Notes under the pieces: generated by a model
What the model was told of the DNA's origin: nothing
Databases searched by the model: none
What the model saw: only the letters and a program-made list of their open reading frames with translations
Translations under genes and position numbers: made by a program
Shown here: piece by piece, positions 18,225-27,129 of the stretch
Layout: the number at the start of each line of letters is the position of its first letter
Position numbering within the stretch: position 1 is the stretch's first letter
Assembly (NCBI RefSeq): GCF_003253565.1
Contig: NZ_QKUF01000010.1
Location: 1-63,268, forward strand
DNA from: Thermosporothrix hazakensis
GTDB taxonomy: Bacteria; Chloroflexota; Ktedonobacteria; Ktedonobacterales; Ktedonobacteraceae
Length of the DNA: 63,268 nucleotides
Direction: 5' to 3'

Positions 18225-18929
18225 CTGTCTTGTTTTGAAACCACAACACGCTATCGCACGCTTCGGCTGCTCGGAGAAGGATGCGGGGGAACCGTCTTCC
18301 TTGCGCGTGATCTCCAGCGCCGTGCTCGCGTTGCCATCAAGGTTGCAACGCCAGAGAAAATACACCACGAAGCATCTGTACTTCAGCTTCTGCACGAAGC
18401 GTCCCTTCCCGTCCCCGCCGTCCTTGACACGCTGGAGCTGGAAGAAAACCAGTCTGCCCTGGTGATGGAATATATTGCAGGCACATCGCTGGAGAAGGCG
18501 CTCAAGGCCCCGCTGTCCTCGTCGCTTGCCATCTCCCTGGCAGAACAGCTTTTGCAGGGCATTGCCAGCCTCCACCAGCACCAGTTCGTGCATGGTGATA
18601 TCCACTCCAGGAACATCCTGCTTCACCGAAGCAAGATCTGGCTCATCGACTTCGAGCAAGCACGCAGGGTGACAACCACCAGCCATGCCTTTGGCCACTC
18701 ACCGTTCTGGTATGACTGTTACCAGCTCTTCACCATCCTCCAATGCTTTCTCCCTCGGCTACCACATCCTTTGCAAGCATGGAATGTCCAGGCAGGAGCG
18801 CTGCTCGCCACACCTGACCTCCAGGCAGGAGCGCTGCTTGACCTCTGGCGTTCGTGCAAAGCAGCGGCCGCGCGCAAACGGAACCTGGCCGCCTTCCTCC
18901 CCATGTTCATCCAGAAACAAAGTCGCTAG
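18225..18929 (+). CDS. Small protein-kinase-like protein, CTG start proposed
   Basis: A 234-aa kinase fold: Gly-rich loop GEGCGGTV (residues 17-24), VAIK with Lys39, Glu in HHEA, catalytic HGDIHSRNIL near 123 and metal-binding DFE at 142-144. HGD and DFE in place of HRD and DFG recall Bud32/APH-type small kinases; the usual C-lobe is short. From 18150 to 18458 this frame has no ATG, GTG or TTG, yet the Gly loop lies there; a CTG at 18225 is 8 bases after AAAGGAG. The first ordinary start (GTG 18459 or ATG 18462) would delete the ATP-binding lobe. It comes right before the primase gene, 18 bases apart. Confidence 0.75.
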   Translation: MSCFETTTRYRTLRLLGEGCGGTVFLARDLQRRARVAIKVATPEKIHHEASVLQLLHEASLPVPAVLDTLELEENQSALVMEYIAGTSLEKALKAPLSSSLAISLAEQLLQGIASLHQHQFVHGDIHSRNILLHRSKIWLIDFEQARRVTTTSHAFGHSPFWYDCYQLFTILQCFLPRLPHPLQAWNVQAGALLATPDLQAGALLDLWRSCKAAAARKRNLAAFLPMFIQKQSR

Positions 18930-18946
18930 ACAAGAAAGGAGATCCG

Positions 18947-19969
18947 ATGGTTGTTTCTCTTCCACTCGCACAGCTCGATCTTCGAGACATTCGAGACACC
19001 GGCCCCTACCTGCGGGCCTTTTGCCCCATTCATGGGAGCGATCATCAACGCTCCCTTTCGATCCATAAAGCGAGCGGCCGCGGACGGTGCTTCTGCTGTC
19101 AGGAACGGGTCATCGTCCCTGAACTTGCCGCCTCTGCTGGCCGCAGTGCCCTTCACCGTTCCGCGTCGCCCCCCTCCTGGCAGCCAGCACCGCCTGCTGC
19201 TCACAAACCCTCCTGGCAGCACCGGGAAACAGCCCTGCTCAAGCAACTCGCAGCCCACGGCGTCCTTCGCCTGGATCGCGAAGAGGCCTGGAATGCCCAG
19301 GCCTATCTGGAAGCCCGTCATATCCCCCTTGCGGTAGCTCAGCGGGCTGGAGTGAGCTATCTTGCCCCGGGAGCCGCCAAACGGTATGGGGAGCCGCTCC
19401 TTGCACGCTGGGAGGATCGCCTGCTCTTCCCGCTGGCGCTGCCCACCCAGCCTGAGCAGCGCGGCTATGCGGGACGGCTCCTCACAGGGTGGCAGAGCGT
19501 CCCCCATGAAGGCAAGCACAAAGAAGTGCTGGCCCACGAACAGAAACCGCGCTGGATCAAGACCAATCCGGCGGGCTGGTTCTGGCAGCCGTTCACCCCG
19601 GCACAGCACCCCATACCACTCATCCTGGTAGAGGGGCCCTTCGACCGGCTGGCACTGCTCTCCGCAGGGTTCGCTCCCGAAGAGGTGATCTCCCTGGTGG
19701 GCATCGCGCCAGGGATCGAGCCGGGCCGCCTTCCGCTGCGAGCGGGCAGTTCCATTCTGCTGGCCTTCGATTCCGATCCAGGCGGGAAAACAGCGGCCAA
19801 ACGCCTCCAACAGCAACTCCGCCAGGCAGGCTATGATGCCGTCCTGGCGCTCCCACACACGGAAGGCCAGGACTGGAGTGCGCTCTGGAGTCGGGCCGGC
19901 CGTGATGGCCTCGACGCGCTCTACGCGTATCATGCGCTGCTTGCTCATGAGTTCTCAAGCACACGCTAA
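18947..19969 (+). CDS. CHC2 zinc-finger / Toprim primase-like protein
   Basis: A 340-aa DnaG-type protein. A CHC2 zinc finger lies at residues about 26-52 (CPIHGSDHQRSLSIH, then RCFCC), and a Toprim domain lies at about 224-310, with the catalytic Glu in LILVEGPFDRLALL and the metal-binding acids in LLAFDSDPGG. The region between is shorter than in chromosomal DnaG, and the C-terminal helicase-binding part is missing, as in phage and plasmid primases. GAAAGGAG precedes the ATG. It probably makes primers for replication of a mobile element; the helicase fusion downstream could be its partner. Confidence 0.85.
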   Translation: MVVSLPLAQLDLRDIRDTGPYLRAFCPIHGSDHQRSLSIHKASGRGRCFCCQERVIVPELAASAGRSALHRSASPPSWQPAPPAAHKPSWQHRETALLKQLAAHGVLRLDREEAWNAQAYLEARHIPLAVAQRAGVSYLAPGAAKRYGEPLLARWEDRLLFPLALPTQPEQRGYAGRLLTGWQSVPHEGKHKEVLAHEQKPRWIKTNPAGWFWQPFTPAQHPIPLILVEGPFDRLALLSAGFAPEEVISLVGIAPGIEPGRLPLRAGSSILLAFDSDPGGKTAAKRLQQQLRQAGYDAVLALPHTEGQDWSALWSRAGRDGLDALYAYHALLAHEFSSTR

Positions 19970-20086
19970 ACCGGCGTGCTTGCCTCCCTGACCCGTGTAT
20001 CCCTATCACAAAAGCGCAGGCCCCGTTCCCGCTTCTCTTCTTTACCCATGGGAACGGAGCCTGTGGAGAAAGGAGAAAATCCTTCT

Positions 20087-20590
20087 ATGGGAAATATACC
20101 AAAAACGACCCTGGAAATCAAGCATGAACTGGCCGCACAGGCCATTGAGTGTGGCACCCTGGAAACCTTCACCCGGTTCCTCAGATTGACGCCTGTTTTC
20201 CTCATGCCTCTCGAACGAGCCCGTCCCCTGGGAAACCAATACCAGCGCGAATGGGCCATCCATGTGACGGCTCGCCCATATCCCAACGGGCCCGTCTACT
20301 ACGCGACCTTTTTGGCCGCCCAGGCGTTCGGAGGGCTCGGGGGAGAGCGATCCTGGAGCCTCGTCTTTCCCGACCGCTTGAAGGGGACAGAGGCGCTTCC
20401 CCTGGCTCATCAGTTGCAGGAAGAGCTGCAAACGTGCCTGCGCCAGGTCCTTGAACGCGCCCCCCTTGCCGGGGAGGTCATCTGCCCTGCCCGGTATCGT
20501 CTCCCCGACGAGTGGGTCTGGTCCGTCCAGAGCACTGCCGCCTCGCTGGTGTACCGAGAGGGACACTGGAGGCTTGCCGCTCTCCCCTAG
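20087..20590 (+). CDS. Hypothetical protein
   Basis: A 167-aa protein with no recognised domain. The start follows GAAAGGAG by 9 bases. It contains several aromatic clusters (EWAIHVTARPYPNGPVYYAT) and appears to be a mixed alpha/beta fold without membrane spans. It lies in the same orientation and spacing as the primase and the genes behind it, so it is probably part of the same island. Confidence 0.55.
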   Translation: MGNIPKTTLEIKHELAAQAIECGTLETFTRFLRLTPVFLMPLERARPLGNQYQREWAIHVTARPYPNGPVYYATFLAAQAFGGLGGERSWSLVFPDRLKGTEALPLAHQLQEELQTCLRQVLERAPLAGEVICPARYRLPDEWVWSVQSTAASLVYREGHWRLAALP

Positions 20591-20693
20591 CGCCCTTCCC
20601 GGGTGCATCTGCTTGCTTGCTTGCGGGGTGGTCCCCCCAGTGGTGTCGCCCCGCTCGATCATGTTGTTCTGCATCACACCTTCAGGAGGTTCT

Positions 20694-21308
20694 ATGACAC
20701 CGCACCAGCAACATCCCGTTCAAACCATCCTGCTCCACGGGAAACCCTCTGTCCCCGTTGCCGAGCGCTTACGTCTGCTCCACGAGCATCAGGTCCCTTT
20801 CCAGATCCTGGAAAGTGGTCCTGTGCCGATTGGCGACCGCCTTCTCTGGCGGGTCGTCATCTCCATCGAGACACAGCAGTATATTGGCAATGCAGAAGTC
20901 AACTTGCAGGCGCCCAAGCACACGCCCGATGGGACACATCCCTTTGAGTGTGCTGAGACCAGTGCCCTCGGACGCGCCCTGGCGTTCGCCGGCTTTGGCC
21001 TGCTTGAGAGCATTGCGAGCGTCGAGGAGATGGCCCGCCCGCCACACACGACTCGCGCAAAGCAGTCTCCCGTCACCACGCCACCGACGGATGCGGAGCA
21101 GCCAGAAGCGCAGATGCCTCACAGTGTCTCCTACCCGGACAACCAATTTCTCGATTGGGTCGCTCGCTCTGTCGAGCGCGATCCCACTCGCATTGCCCGC
21201 ATCTGCCAGACCTATCAGGTATCACGCCTGGAAGACCTCTCGCAAGCGCAACGAGAGCATCTCACCCGGCGTCTCAAGCGGGAGCCCCGCACGCTTCCAT
21301 CTGCCTGA
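20694..21308 (+). CDS. Hypothetical, possible ssDNA-annealing-like protein
   Basis: A 204-aa protein with the segment ECAETSALGRALAFAGFG at residues about 83-100. A similar 'ETSAxGRALAxxGxG' pattern recurs in phage proteins that I associate with single-strand annealing (Rad52/Erf-like) functions, but this is from memory and not proved. The N-terminal half is compact; after residue 120 there is a Pro/Thr-rich linker and then a helical tail that may bind a partner. AGGAGG lies 6 bases upstream. Position next to a primase would suit a recombination or replication role. Confidence 0.55.
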   Translation: MTPHQQHPVQTILLHGKPSVPVAERLRLLHEHQVPFQILESGPVPIGDRLLWRVVISIETQQYIGNAEVNLQAPKHTPDGTHPFECAETSALGRALAFAGFGLLESIASVEEMARPPHTTRAKQSPVTTPPTDAEQPEAQMPHSVSYPDNQFLDWVARSVERDPTRIARICQTYQVSRLEDLSQAQREHLTRRLKREPRTLPSA

Positions 21309-21330
21309 GTCCGTTCCACTGCTGTTTCTG

Positions 21331-21359
21331 AGCCCGCTTGCCGCTCGCGCGAGCGGGCT
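21331..21359 (+). terminator. GC-rich hairpin after annealing-like gene
   Basis: AGCCCGCT (21331-21338) pairs with AGCGGGCT (21352-21359), and CCGCTCGCGCGAGCGG (21341-21356) is itself a perfect palindrome, so two structures compete. The sequence after it, TCTTGC, is only weakly T-rich, so termination may be partial. Confidence 0.45.
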
Positions 21360-21397
21360 TCTTGCTTCCTACCCACCATTGTGAAGGAGGTGTTTTC

Positions 21398-22156
21398 ATG
21401 ACCACACCCGCTCATCGTTGTGTCGCAACGCCACCCCATGCGGTGCCGACCGTTCTCTCTGCGCCGCTCTCGGGCAAGCAACAGATTACCCCTTTTCTGC
21501 CTGACGGACCCATCGGGGAAATCGAGGCCGATGGACAATGCGTCCTCGTCACCGCCCTCGCAATCAATCAGGCAAATGAGGTCATCTTCCTCAGCCTCGT
21601 CGGGCGAGACACGAGCTCCAGTGCCGTCCTCGCACAACTCTGGCAAGGGAAGCAGCTGCCCCTTTCCGTCCGCAAGCCACACCTCTGGCCCCCATCCCCC
21701 CACGTTCAGCGCTGCAAAGAACTTACCTACACATCCATCACATCGACACTGCCCACCAGCAAGATGGTGCACACCATCACCATGCCCCACACCGGGCATA
21801 TCCAAGAAGGGCTTCTTCACCCCCCTACCACGGTGAGCCCACCCCCCCACCATGCTGAGCACCGCGTCCCAGTCAGCAAAGAGCGGTTTCTCTTCGCCAA
21901 CTGGGACGAGGAGGAACCGCACAGCAGCAGTTTTTTCGGCCATCTGCATGCCATGCGCATCGTCGTGCTCTACCGGGGCGAGGCGGAGCTCCGCGAGCAC
22001 TGGGCTGCTGAGCTCTGGCGGCGCGGACTCCGGCGCAGCCTCATTCTCCCCTGTCCGAGCCTGGGCATCCGGGCCTGGCGCATTGAGCCAGACGTCCTGG
22101 CCTGGAATGCCCTCATTGGCCAGGGCGTTCGTGACGGCTGGCTTCCCTGGCGCTAA
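21398..22156 (+). CDS. Hypothetical protein
   Basis: A 252-aa protein that I do not recognise. AAGGAGG lies 7 bases upstream of the ATG. The middle (residues 110-160) is rich in Pro, His and Thr and looks like a linker between two folded parts. The C-terminal part (RFLFANWDEEEPHSSS onward) may be a small alpha/beta domain. It lies 88 bases before the methyltransferase-helicase gene and is probably cotranscribed with it. Confidence 0.5.
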   Translation: MTTPAHRCVATPPHAVPTVLSAPLSGKQQITPFLPDGPIGEIEADGQCVLVTALAINQANEVIFLSLVGRDTSSSAVLAQLWQGKQLPLSVRKPHLWPPSPHVQRCKELTYTSITSTLPTSKMVHTITMPHTGHIQEGLLHPPTTVSPPPHHAEHRVPVSKERFLFANWDEEEPHSSSFFGHLHAMRIVVLYRGEAELREHWAAELWRRGLRRSLILPCPSLGIRAWRIEPDVLAWNALIGQGVRDGWLPWR

Positions 22157-22244
22157 ATCCATCCTTCGGTCACCTCTTTTTCATGCTCATGCCCTGCTCT
22201 GTGCCTGCAGAGTGGGGCCATTTTTTTGGAAAGGATGTTTCTCT

Positions 22245-25200
22245 ATGGCAAACGGAACCTTACCGAACCTTGCCCACTCTTCTTTTGTGCGGACGCCGCC
22301 TGCGGTGGCAGCACGCATCAGCCATCTGCTCTCCTTCCCAGCTCCACAGCAGGGGCACGTGACGCTCCTTGATCCCGCATGCGGGGAAGGGGATCTCCTC
22401 CTCCCGTTGCACCAACGAGACCTCGCCCAGCTTCACCTGTATGGAATTGAGATTAGTGCCCAACGGGCACAACACGCCCGTGAACGGCTCCCTGTTCGTA
22501 CCAGCATCCTTCCTGTTGCCTTCGAGGGCGTCCGTCTGCCCAAGGAGAGCTTCAGCGGCATCCTCATGAATCCGCCGTATATGCTCGTCAACGGCAAAAG
22601 GGCGGAGTATCGCTTTGCCGTTGCCTGCACAGAGGCCCTGGTTCCTGGTGGCATTCTCGTCGCAATCGTTCCGGCCCGCTCCGCCTGGAACCACCATATG
22701 GCCTCCCTGTGGAGCCAGTGGTATGAGGACATCCGGATGTGGCGTTTCCCTACCCGCCGCGAAGGGGAAACAGAAAGCCCTTTCGAGGCGTATACCCAGA
22801 TCGTCGTGATCGGGCGCAAGCGAGCACAGCCGCTGGAAGCAAACGAGCGCGAGAAAGAGCGTCTGCTCGGTTATCGCTGGCGCAAAGATGCTCATGGTCA
22901 GGAGGGATGGGCCGGGCACACGCCACCGCCGGCCCTGCCAGAAGCTCCGGAGCCGCTCTATGAGCTCCCCCCCATCTCCTCCCTCCCCCACCTGGAGGTT
23001 CGGCACGCCTCTGAGCAGCTGATGTGGGAAGAGCTGGCGCAGCATGGCGCTCACCGCACCCAGGAATGGAAGGCTGCCACCTGCTGGATCGCTGAAGAGG
23101 AGCAGCGTCTGCCTCCCGCCATGCCCTATACCGGTCCAGCCCATGTCGCCGCCGAACTTCTGACAGATATCCTCGGCGGGCAGGTGCTCTGCGGCCCGCA
23201 GGAGGGCCCAGAAGCAAGACCATACCTCTTCACCGCCTTTGTCAGCACCACCTGGGTGGATCTGCCGCTGGACAAAGAGACAGAAGAGGCCCTCACCCAG
23301 CAAGGGGTGACACGAGCGCAAGCAAGCCAGAGCCAGGACTATCCGGTCCTGGGCGTCCTCGACCTGACGACTGGCCAGGTGACCTACTATACGGATCATC
23401 AGGTCTTCGACTTTCTCCAACCCTGGATTCCTCGCCTCGCTGAGCGCATGCTCTCCCAACGGCAGCCCCTGTATCAACTGCAACCAGAGGACTGGGAACT
23501 CGCGGTCATCTCACAGTTCGGCCGGGACAAGCGACTCCCCAACGCTCCCCTCCCAGGCCTCGCACCAGCCCAGATGCACCGTGTCATCGCCCTCGGGAGA
23601 CTGCTTGATATCCGGCGCCGGGGAGCCATCCAGGGAGAACCGGGAACTGGCAAAACCCGCATCACAACCGCCGTTGTCGTCCGGCAAGCCTACCTCTGGC
23701 GGTATCGAAACACGATGCGTGCGCCCCACCAACAACCCGACTGGATCCGGCAGCTCCGTCGCTGCTGGCTCAAAAACCCTCGTACGCTCGCCATGCTCGA
23801 CCTGGAGCCTGTCTTTGGGCAGCGCTTGCAGCAGCAGCAGGGACAGGCCGTCATCCGTGAGGACACCACCTCCCGGCACATCGTGGCCTATCGGCATCGT
23901 TCCACCGGGCGCCTTCTGCTCCCAGAAGAGGCTGGCCCCAGGGCCTTCCCTGCCCTGATCAGCACACCGAAGAAGGTCACGAAAGAGTTTGAGAAAGAGA
24001 TCAAGGCAGCCTGGCCACAAGCAGAAACGGTCCTCATCGAGCGCTGGCGCGATATCCTCCGCTGGCTCGAACGCTGTGCCACAAGCGATGCCCCTGCGGT
24101 GATTGCCATCCTCTCGCATTCGCAGTCCCGCGCATTTGGCCGAGAATGGCAGCCTGCTGTGCTCGAACGTCGCAGAAAAAGCCCCATCCCCCCGCGCTCG
24201 CTTGAAGACGCCCCCCAGGAGCCGGGGCACCGGGGAGAAAAGGGCACCCCGCTGGGAGATCGCCACCCCGATGGAGAGCTCCTTCCCACACCTCACGAGA
24301 AAACGTTCTTCTGCTGTCCAGATTGCTTCGGCGTGGTCCGTGCCATCCCGGGAGAGCGGGGAGGAGAGGAGCAGAACCCCGCAAAGGGGAAACAGAGAGA
24401 GGAACGAGCCGATCTCCTTCGCTTGCCGGTCACCAGTCGCCGCTGGTTCGAGCGGCGTCCCCGCTGGTGTCGCTGCGCCAGCCGGCGCAATCAGGAGCGC
24501 AAGCAGCAGGGGAAACAAGCGCTGCGCGCCCCGTTGTGGACGCAAACGCGAACCAGTTCAGTCCGGAAAAAATATCCCGGGCTCACGTTTGCCCAGTGGG
24601 CAAACATCATGGACCAGCTGGTGAGACAGGCCCCGACCGAGCCGTGTGCTCCCGCTCGCCTGCTCCTGCCATCCGTCTCATCTCCTGCGTCCACAGGCCA
24701 CCTCCCCCCTCCATCCGCCACTCGTCTCGAAATGTCCCCGCTCTCGCCCTCCTATCAGGTGGTCCCTCCACCGGCAGACAGCTTTAGCCCGTACGAGTAC
24801 CTCCACCGCTTCTTCCGCGGCTGTGTCGGGCTGACGATTATTGATGAGAGCCATAATGGCCGATCCCGGGACACGGATATTGCTCACGCCCACCATCAAG
24901 CGATGCTCTCAGCACAGGGATACCTCTATGCCAGTGGCACCCATTTTGGGGGGGATATTCTCGGTTTCTTCCCGTATTGGTATCGTTTCAACCCCGCTCT
25001 GTGGAAAGAGTGTCTCCATCTGGGCTGGGATCAGATCGCTGACGCGGTGAACCTCTACGGCGTGATCCAGCTTTGGGTCAAGGAATATGAAGAAGAGGCC
25101 AGCCGAGGTCGCGGCAAAGTCCGAGTCCAGACGTCCACCGTCGCAGGACCTGGGATCTCAGCCAAACTCATTATCTATATTCTGGCGGAGATGGTCTATT

Positions 25201-27023
25201 TGCAGGTCCTCGATGTTGGTGCCTTTATGCCCCCGCGCATTGAGATCCCTGAGATCGTCTCGATGCGTGATGCACAGGTCGAAGCAGCCTACGAGCAGGC
25301 CCACGCTCTGACCGCGCAGTGTCTGCGCCTCGAACAGGCACTCATGCGAGAAAAGGAGACCCTCTTTGCCGCTGCCGCTCAGGGAACGGTGGCCCCCGAG
25401 ACGCTGGCCGCTTTCCAGCAGAAAGAGCAGCAAACGCTGGCCCACTGCCAGCAGCTACGGAGGGAAGCCCAGGAGCGGAAGCAGTGGGCAGAGCAGCGCG
25501 ATCTGGCACAGGCATATATCGCCTGCGCACGCACGCTCAGCGACATGGCCGCCACGAACCCGGTGGCTCGGACGGCTCAGGGCACCCTCCCCCGCTGGTT
25601 TGCCGCTCTCCCCTGTAGCACACCGTTCGAATTATGGCAGAACCGCCGCGATAGGTGGGGAGAGAGCATCGAGCAGGTGCTGCTCTACGAAACCCCCGCG
25701 CTCGCCTGGGACCACCTCTATCCGATGGAACGCAAGCTCATCGAGATCGTCCAGCAAGAGCGGGCCGCCGGGCGGCGCTGCATGATCTACATTGAGCAAA
25801 ATGAGAAGCGCTCGATGGCGCAGCGTCTGGAATGGGTCCTCAAGCAGGCAAACATCTCCTGTTGGAGCCTTCCCAACAGCGTCAAGGCCGAGGATCGTCA
25901 GCAAGCGATTCTCGATGCCACCAGCGGCAAGCACACCGGCACACCCATCGCTGTCGTGATCGTGCCCTATGCCCGCGTCAACGAGGGCATCAACCTGCAA
26001 AGTGCCGTGGATACCATCATCTGGTACGAGATGGCGCTCAATCTCTACATGCTCGAGCAGGCCAGCCGACGAGCCTGGCGGCTTGGGAAGCGCGAAGAGG
26101 TCCGAATCTTTTACCTGGCCTACGCAGGCAGTGCCGCTCATCGCAAGCTGCGCAAGTTAGGTGGGCAAAGTGGCGCCGCCGCCGCCTTTGCAGGCGAACC
26201 AGCCCGAGGAGCCCTGATCGAACACGCAGGGGCAGATCGCACCATGCTGGCCCGCTTCTCGGCTTCCGTGGAAGCCGAACTGCACGAGCTCGCCCTTCTG
26301 GCCGATGAAGACGAGCTCCCGCGTGATTCGGAGCCCCTTGAGGCTGATGATGGGGCGGCACTCAAAGCCGCGTTTGCGCGCCGGGCAGCCGAAGAACACG
26401 AGGCCTTGCAGCGAGGCCGCTCCTGGCTCGGGGCGCAGGACCATCTCCCCGAGCGCCTGCTCCTGTTTGCCAGCCAGGAACGGCCATCCGTCTGGCAACA
26501 GTGCCCACCGCCCCGGTCGATTATCGTGCTCAACGAGACGACAGCCCCCAACAGCCCACGGCCTCTACGTGCAGCCCCCGCGCTCCAGGCTGGACCCCTG
26601 AAAGCCCTCACCATGCAGCAAGAAACAACGCAACCCAGCGCGCCGCCTCCGCCCAGCGAGCTCAACGCCTCCCAGCACGAGACGCACCCGCTGGCTCCGT
26701 CTCCAGAGAAGGCCGCTTCCCCCAACGCGCAGGAGGAACCAGCACGTCCCGCCCCCTCACAACGCGCAACGCCGCAGCGCCCTCCGACCTTCGTGTCCCG
26801 CTCCGCGCTGCGCTTCGGCAACCCGGAAGATATTCAGCGAGCTCAACGCAAGAGCCGCCACTGCTCACGTGTCGCCAGCAGGACCACGCCAACCCAGAAG
26901 CAGCGTGCTCCCGTAACGGCCCTCTCGCTCTGGGAAGTTCCCGTCCGCGAGGAGGAGGGAAGGGAAAGAAGACCACGTCCCTCTCAACGAGCCACACCGC
27001 CGACGCAACGAGCGCTGTGGTAA
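22245..27023 (+). CDS. N6-adenine methyltransferase / SF2 helicase fusion
   Basis: A 1592-aa protein. The N-terminus is a DUF6094-like gamma-type adenine methyltransferase: SAM site LLDPACGEGDLLLP near residue 45 and catalytic NPPY near 107. An SF2 helicase follows: Walker A GEPGTGKT near 464, Walker B IIDESHN near 865, motif III ASGT near 895 and motif VI QASRRAWRLGKREEV near 1272. The C-terminal 200 residues are Pro/Gln/Ala-rich and disordered. Fusions of this type include phage P1 DarB, which protects incoming DNA from restriction, and proteins of integrative elements. No nuclease domain is visible, so modification or anti-restriction is more likely than cutting. GGAAAGGA precedes the start. 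Confidence 0.88.
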   Translation: MANGTLPNLAHSSFVRTPPAVAARISHLLSFPAPQQGHVTLLDPACGEGDLLLPLHQRDLAQLHLYGIEISAQRAQHARERLPVRTSILPVAFEGVRLPKESFSGILMNPPYMLVNGKRAEYRFAVACTEALVPGGILVAIVPARSAWNHHMASLWSQWYEDIRMWRFPTRREGETESPFEAYTQIVVIGRKRAQPLEANEREKERLLGYRWRKDAHGQEGWAGHTPPPALPEAPEPLYELPPISSLPHLEVRHASEQLMWEELAQHGAHRTQEWKAATCWIAEEEQRLPPAMPYTGPAHVAAELLTDILGGQVLCGPQEGPEARPYLFTAFVSTTWVDLPLDKETEEALTQQGVTRAQASQSQDYPVLGVLDLTTGQVTYYTDHQVFDFLQPWIPRLAERMLSQRQPLYQLQPEDWELAVISQFGRDKRLPNAPLPGLAPAQMHRVIALGRLLDIRRRGAIQGEPGTGKTRITTAVVVRQAYLWRYRNTMRAPHQQPDWIRQLRRCWLKNPRTLAMLDLEPVFGQRLQQQQGQAVIREDTTSRHIVAYRHRSTGRLLLPEEAGPRAFPALISTPKKVTKEFEKEIKAAWPQAETVLIERWRDILRWLERCATSDAPAVIAILSHSQSRAFGREWQPAVLERRRKSPIPPRSLEDAPQEPGHRGEKGTPLGDRHPDGELLPTPHEKTFFCCPDCFGVVRAIPGERGGEEQNPAKGKQREERADLLRLPVTSRRWFERRPRWCRCASRRNQERKQQGKQALRAPLWTQTRTSSVRKKYPGLTFAQWANIMDQLVRQAPTEPCAPARLLLPSVSSPASTGHLPPPSATRLEMSPLSPSYQVVPPPADSFSPYEYLHRFFRGCVGLTIIDESHNGRSRDTDIAHAHHQAMLSAQGYLYASGTHFGGDILGFFPYWYRFNPALWKECLHLGWDQIADAVNLYGVIQLWVKEYEEEASRGRGKVRVQTSTVAGPGISAKLIIYILAEMVYLQVLDVGAFMPPRIEIPEIVSMRDAQVEAAYEQAHALTAQCLRLEQALMREKETLFAAAAQGTVAPETLAAFQQKEQQTLAHCQQLRREAQERKQWAEQRDLAQAYIACARTLSDMAATNPVARTAQGTLPRWFAALPCSTPFELWQNRRDRWGESIEQVLLYETPALAWDHLYPMERKLIEIVQQERAAGRRCMIYIEQNEKRSMAQRLEWVLKQANISCWSLPNSVKAEDRQQAILDATSGKHTGTPIAVVIVPYARVNEGINLQSAVDTIIWYEMALNLYMLEQASRRAWRLGKREEVRIFYLAYAGSAAHRKLRKLGGQSGAAAAFAGEPARGALIEHAGADRTMLARFSASVEAELHELALLADEDELPRDSEPLEADDGAALKAAFARRAAEEHEALQRGRSWLGAQDHLPERLLLFASQERPSVWQQCPPPRSIIVLNETTAPNSPRPLRAAPALQAGPLKALTMQQETTQPSAPPPPSELNASQHETHPLAPSPEKAASPNAQEEPARPAPSQRATPQRPPTFVSRSALRFGNPEDIQRAQRKSRHCSRVASRTTPTQKQRAPVTALSLWEVPVREEEGRERRPRPSQRATPPTQRALW

Positions 27024-27129
27024 ATGGGCTGGCAGGGTGACCACCTGCCCCCTGCCTCTTCCGCTCTCAGTTCGTGCGTCAGGAAGAAGCTGTACAGCTT
27101 CTTCCTTGCTTTTCATGAAAGGAGCCTGT

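Noticed and set aside
18926..19948. Minus-strand 340-aa frame across the primase gene
   Set aside because: Shadow frame: the plus strand has the CHC2 and Toprim motifs and a good ribosome site.
22260..24545. Long minus-strand frames opposite the methyltransferase-helicase
   Set aside because: GC-rich coding sequence leaves the opposite strand open; methylase and helicase motifs lie on the plus strand only.
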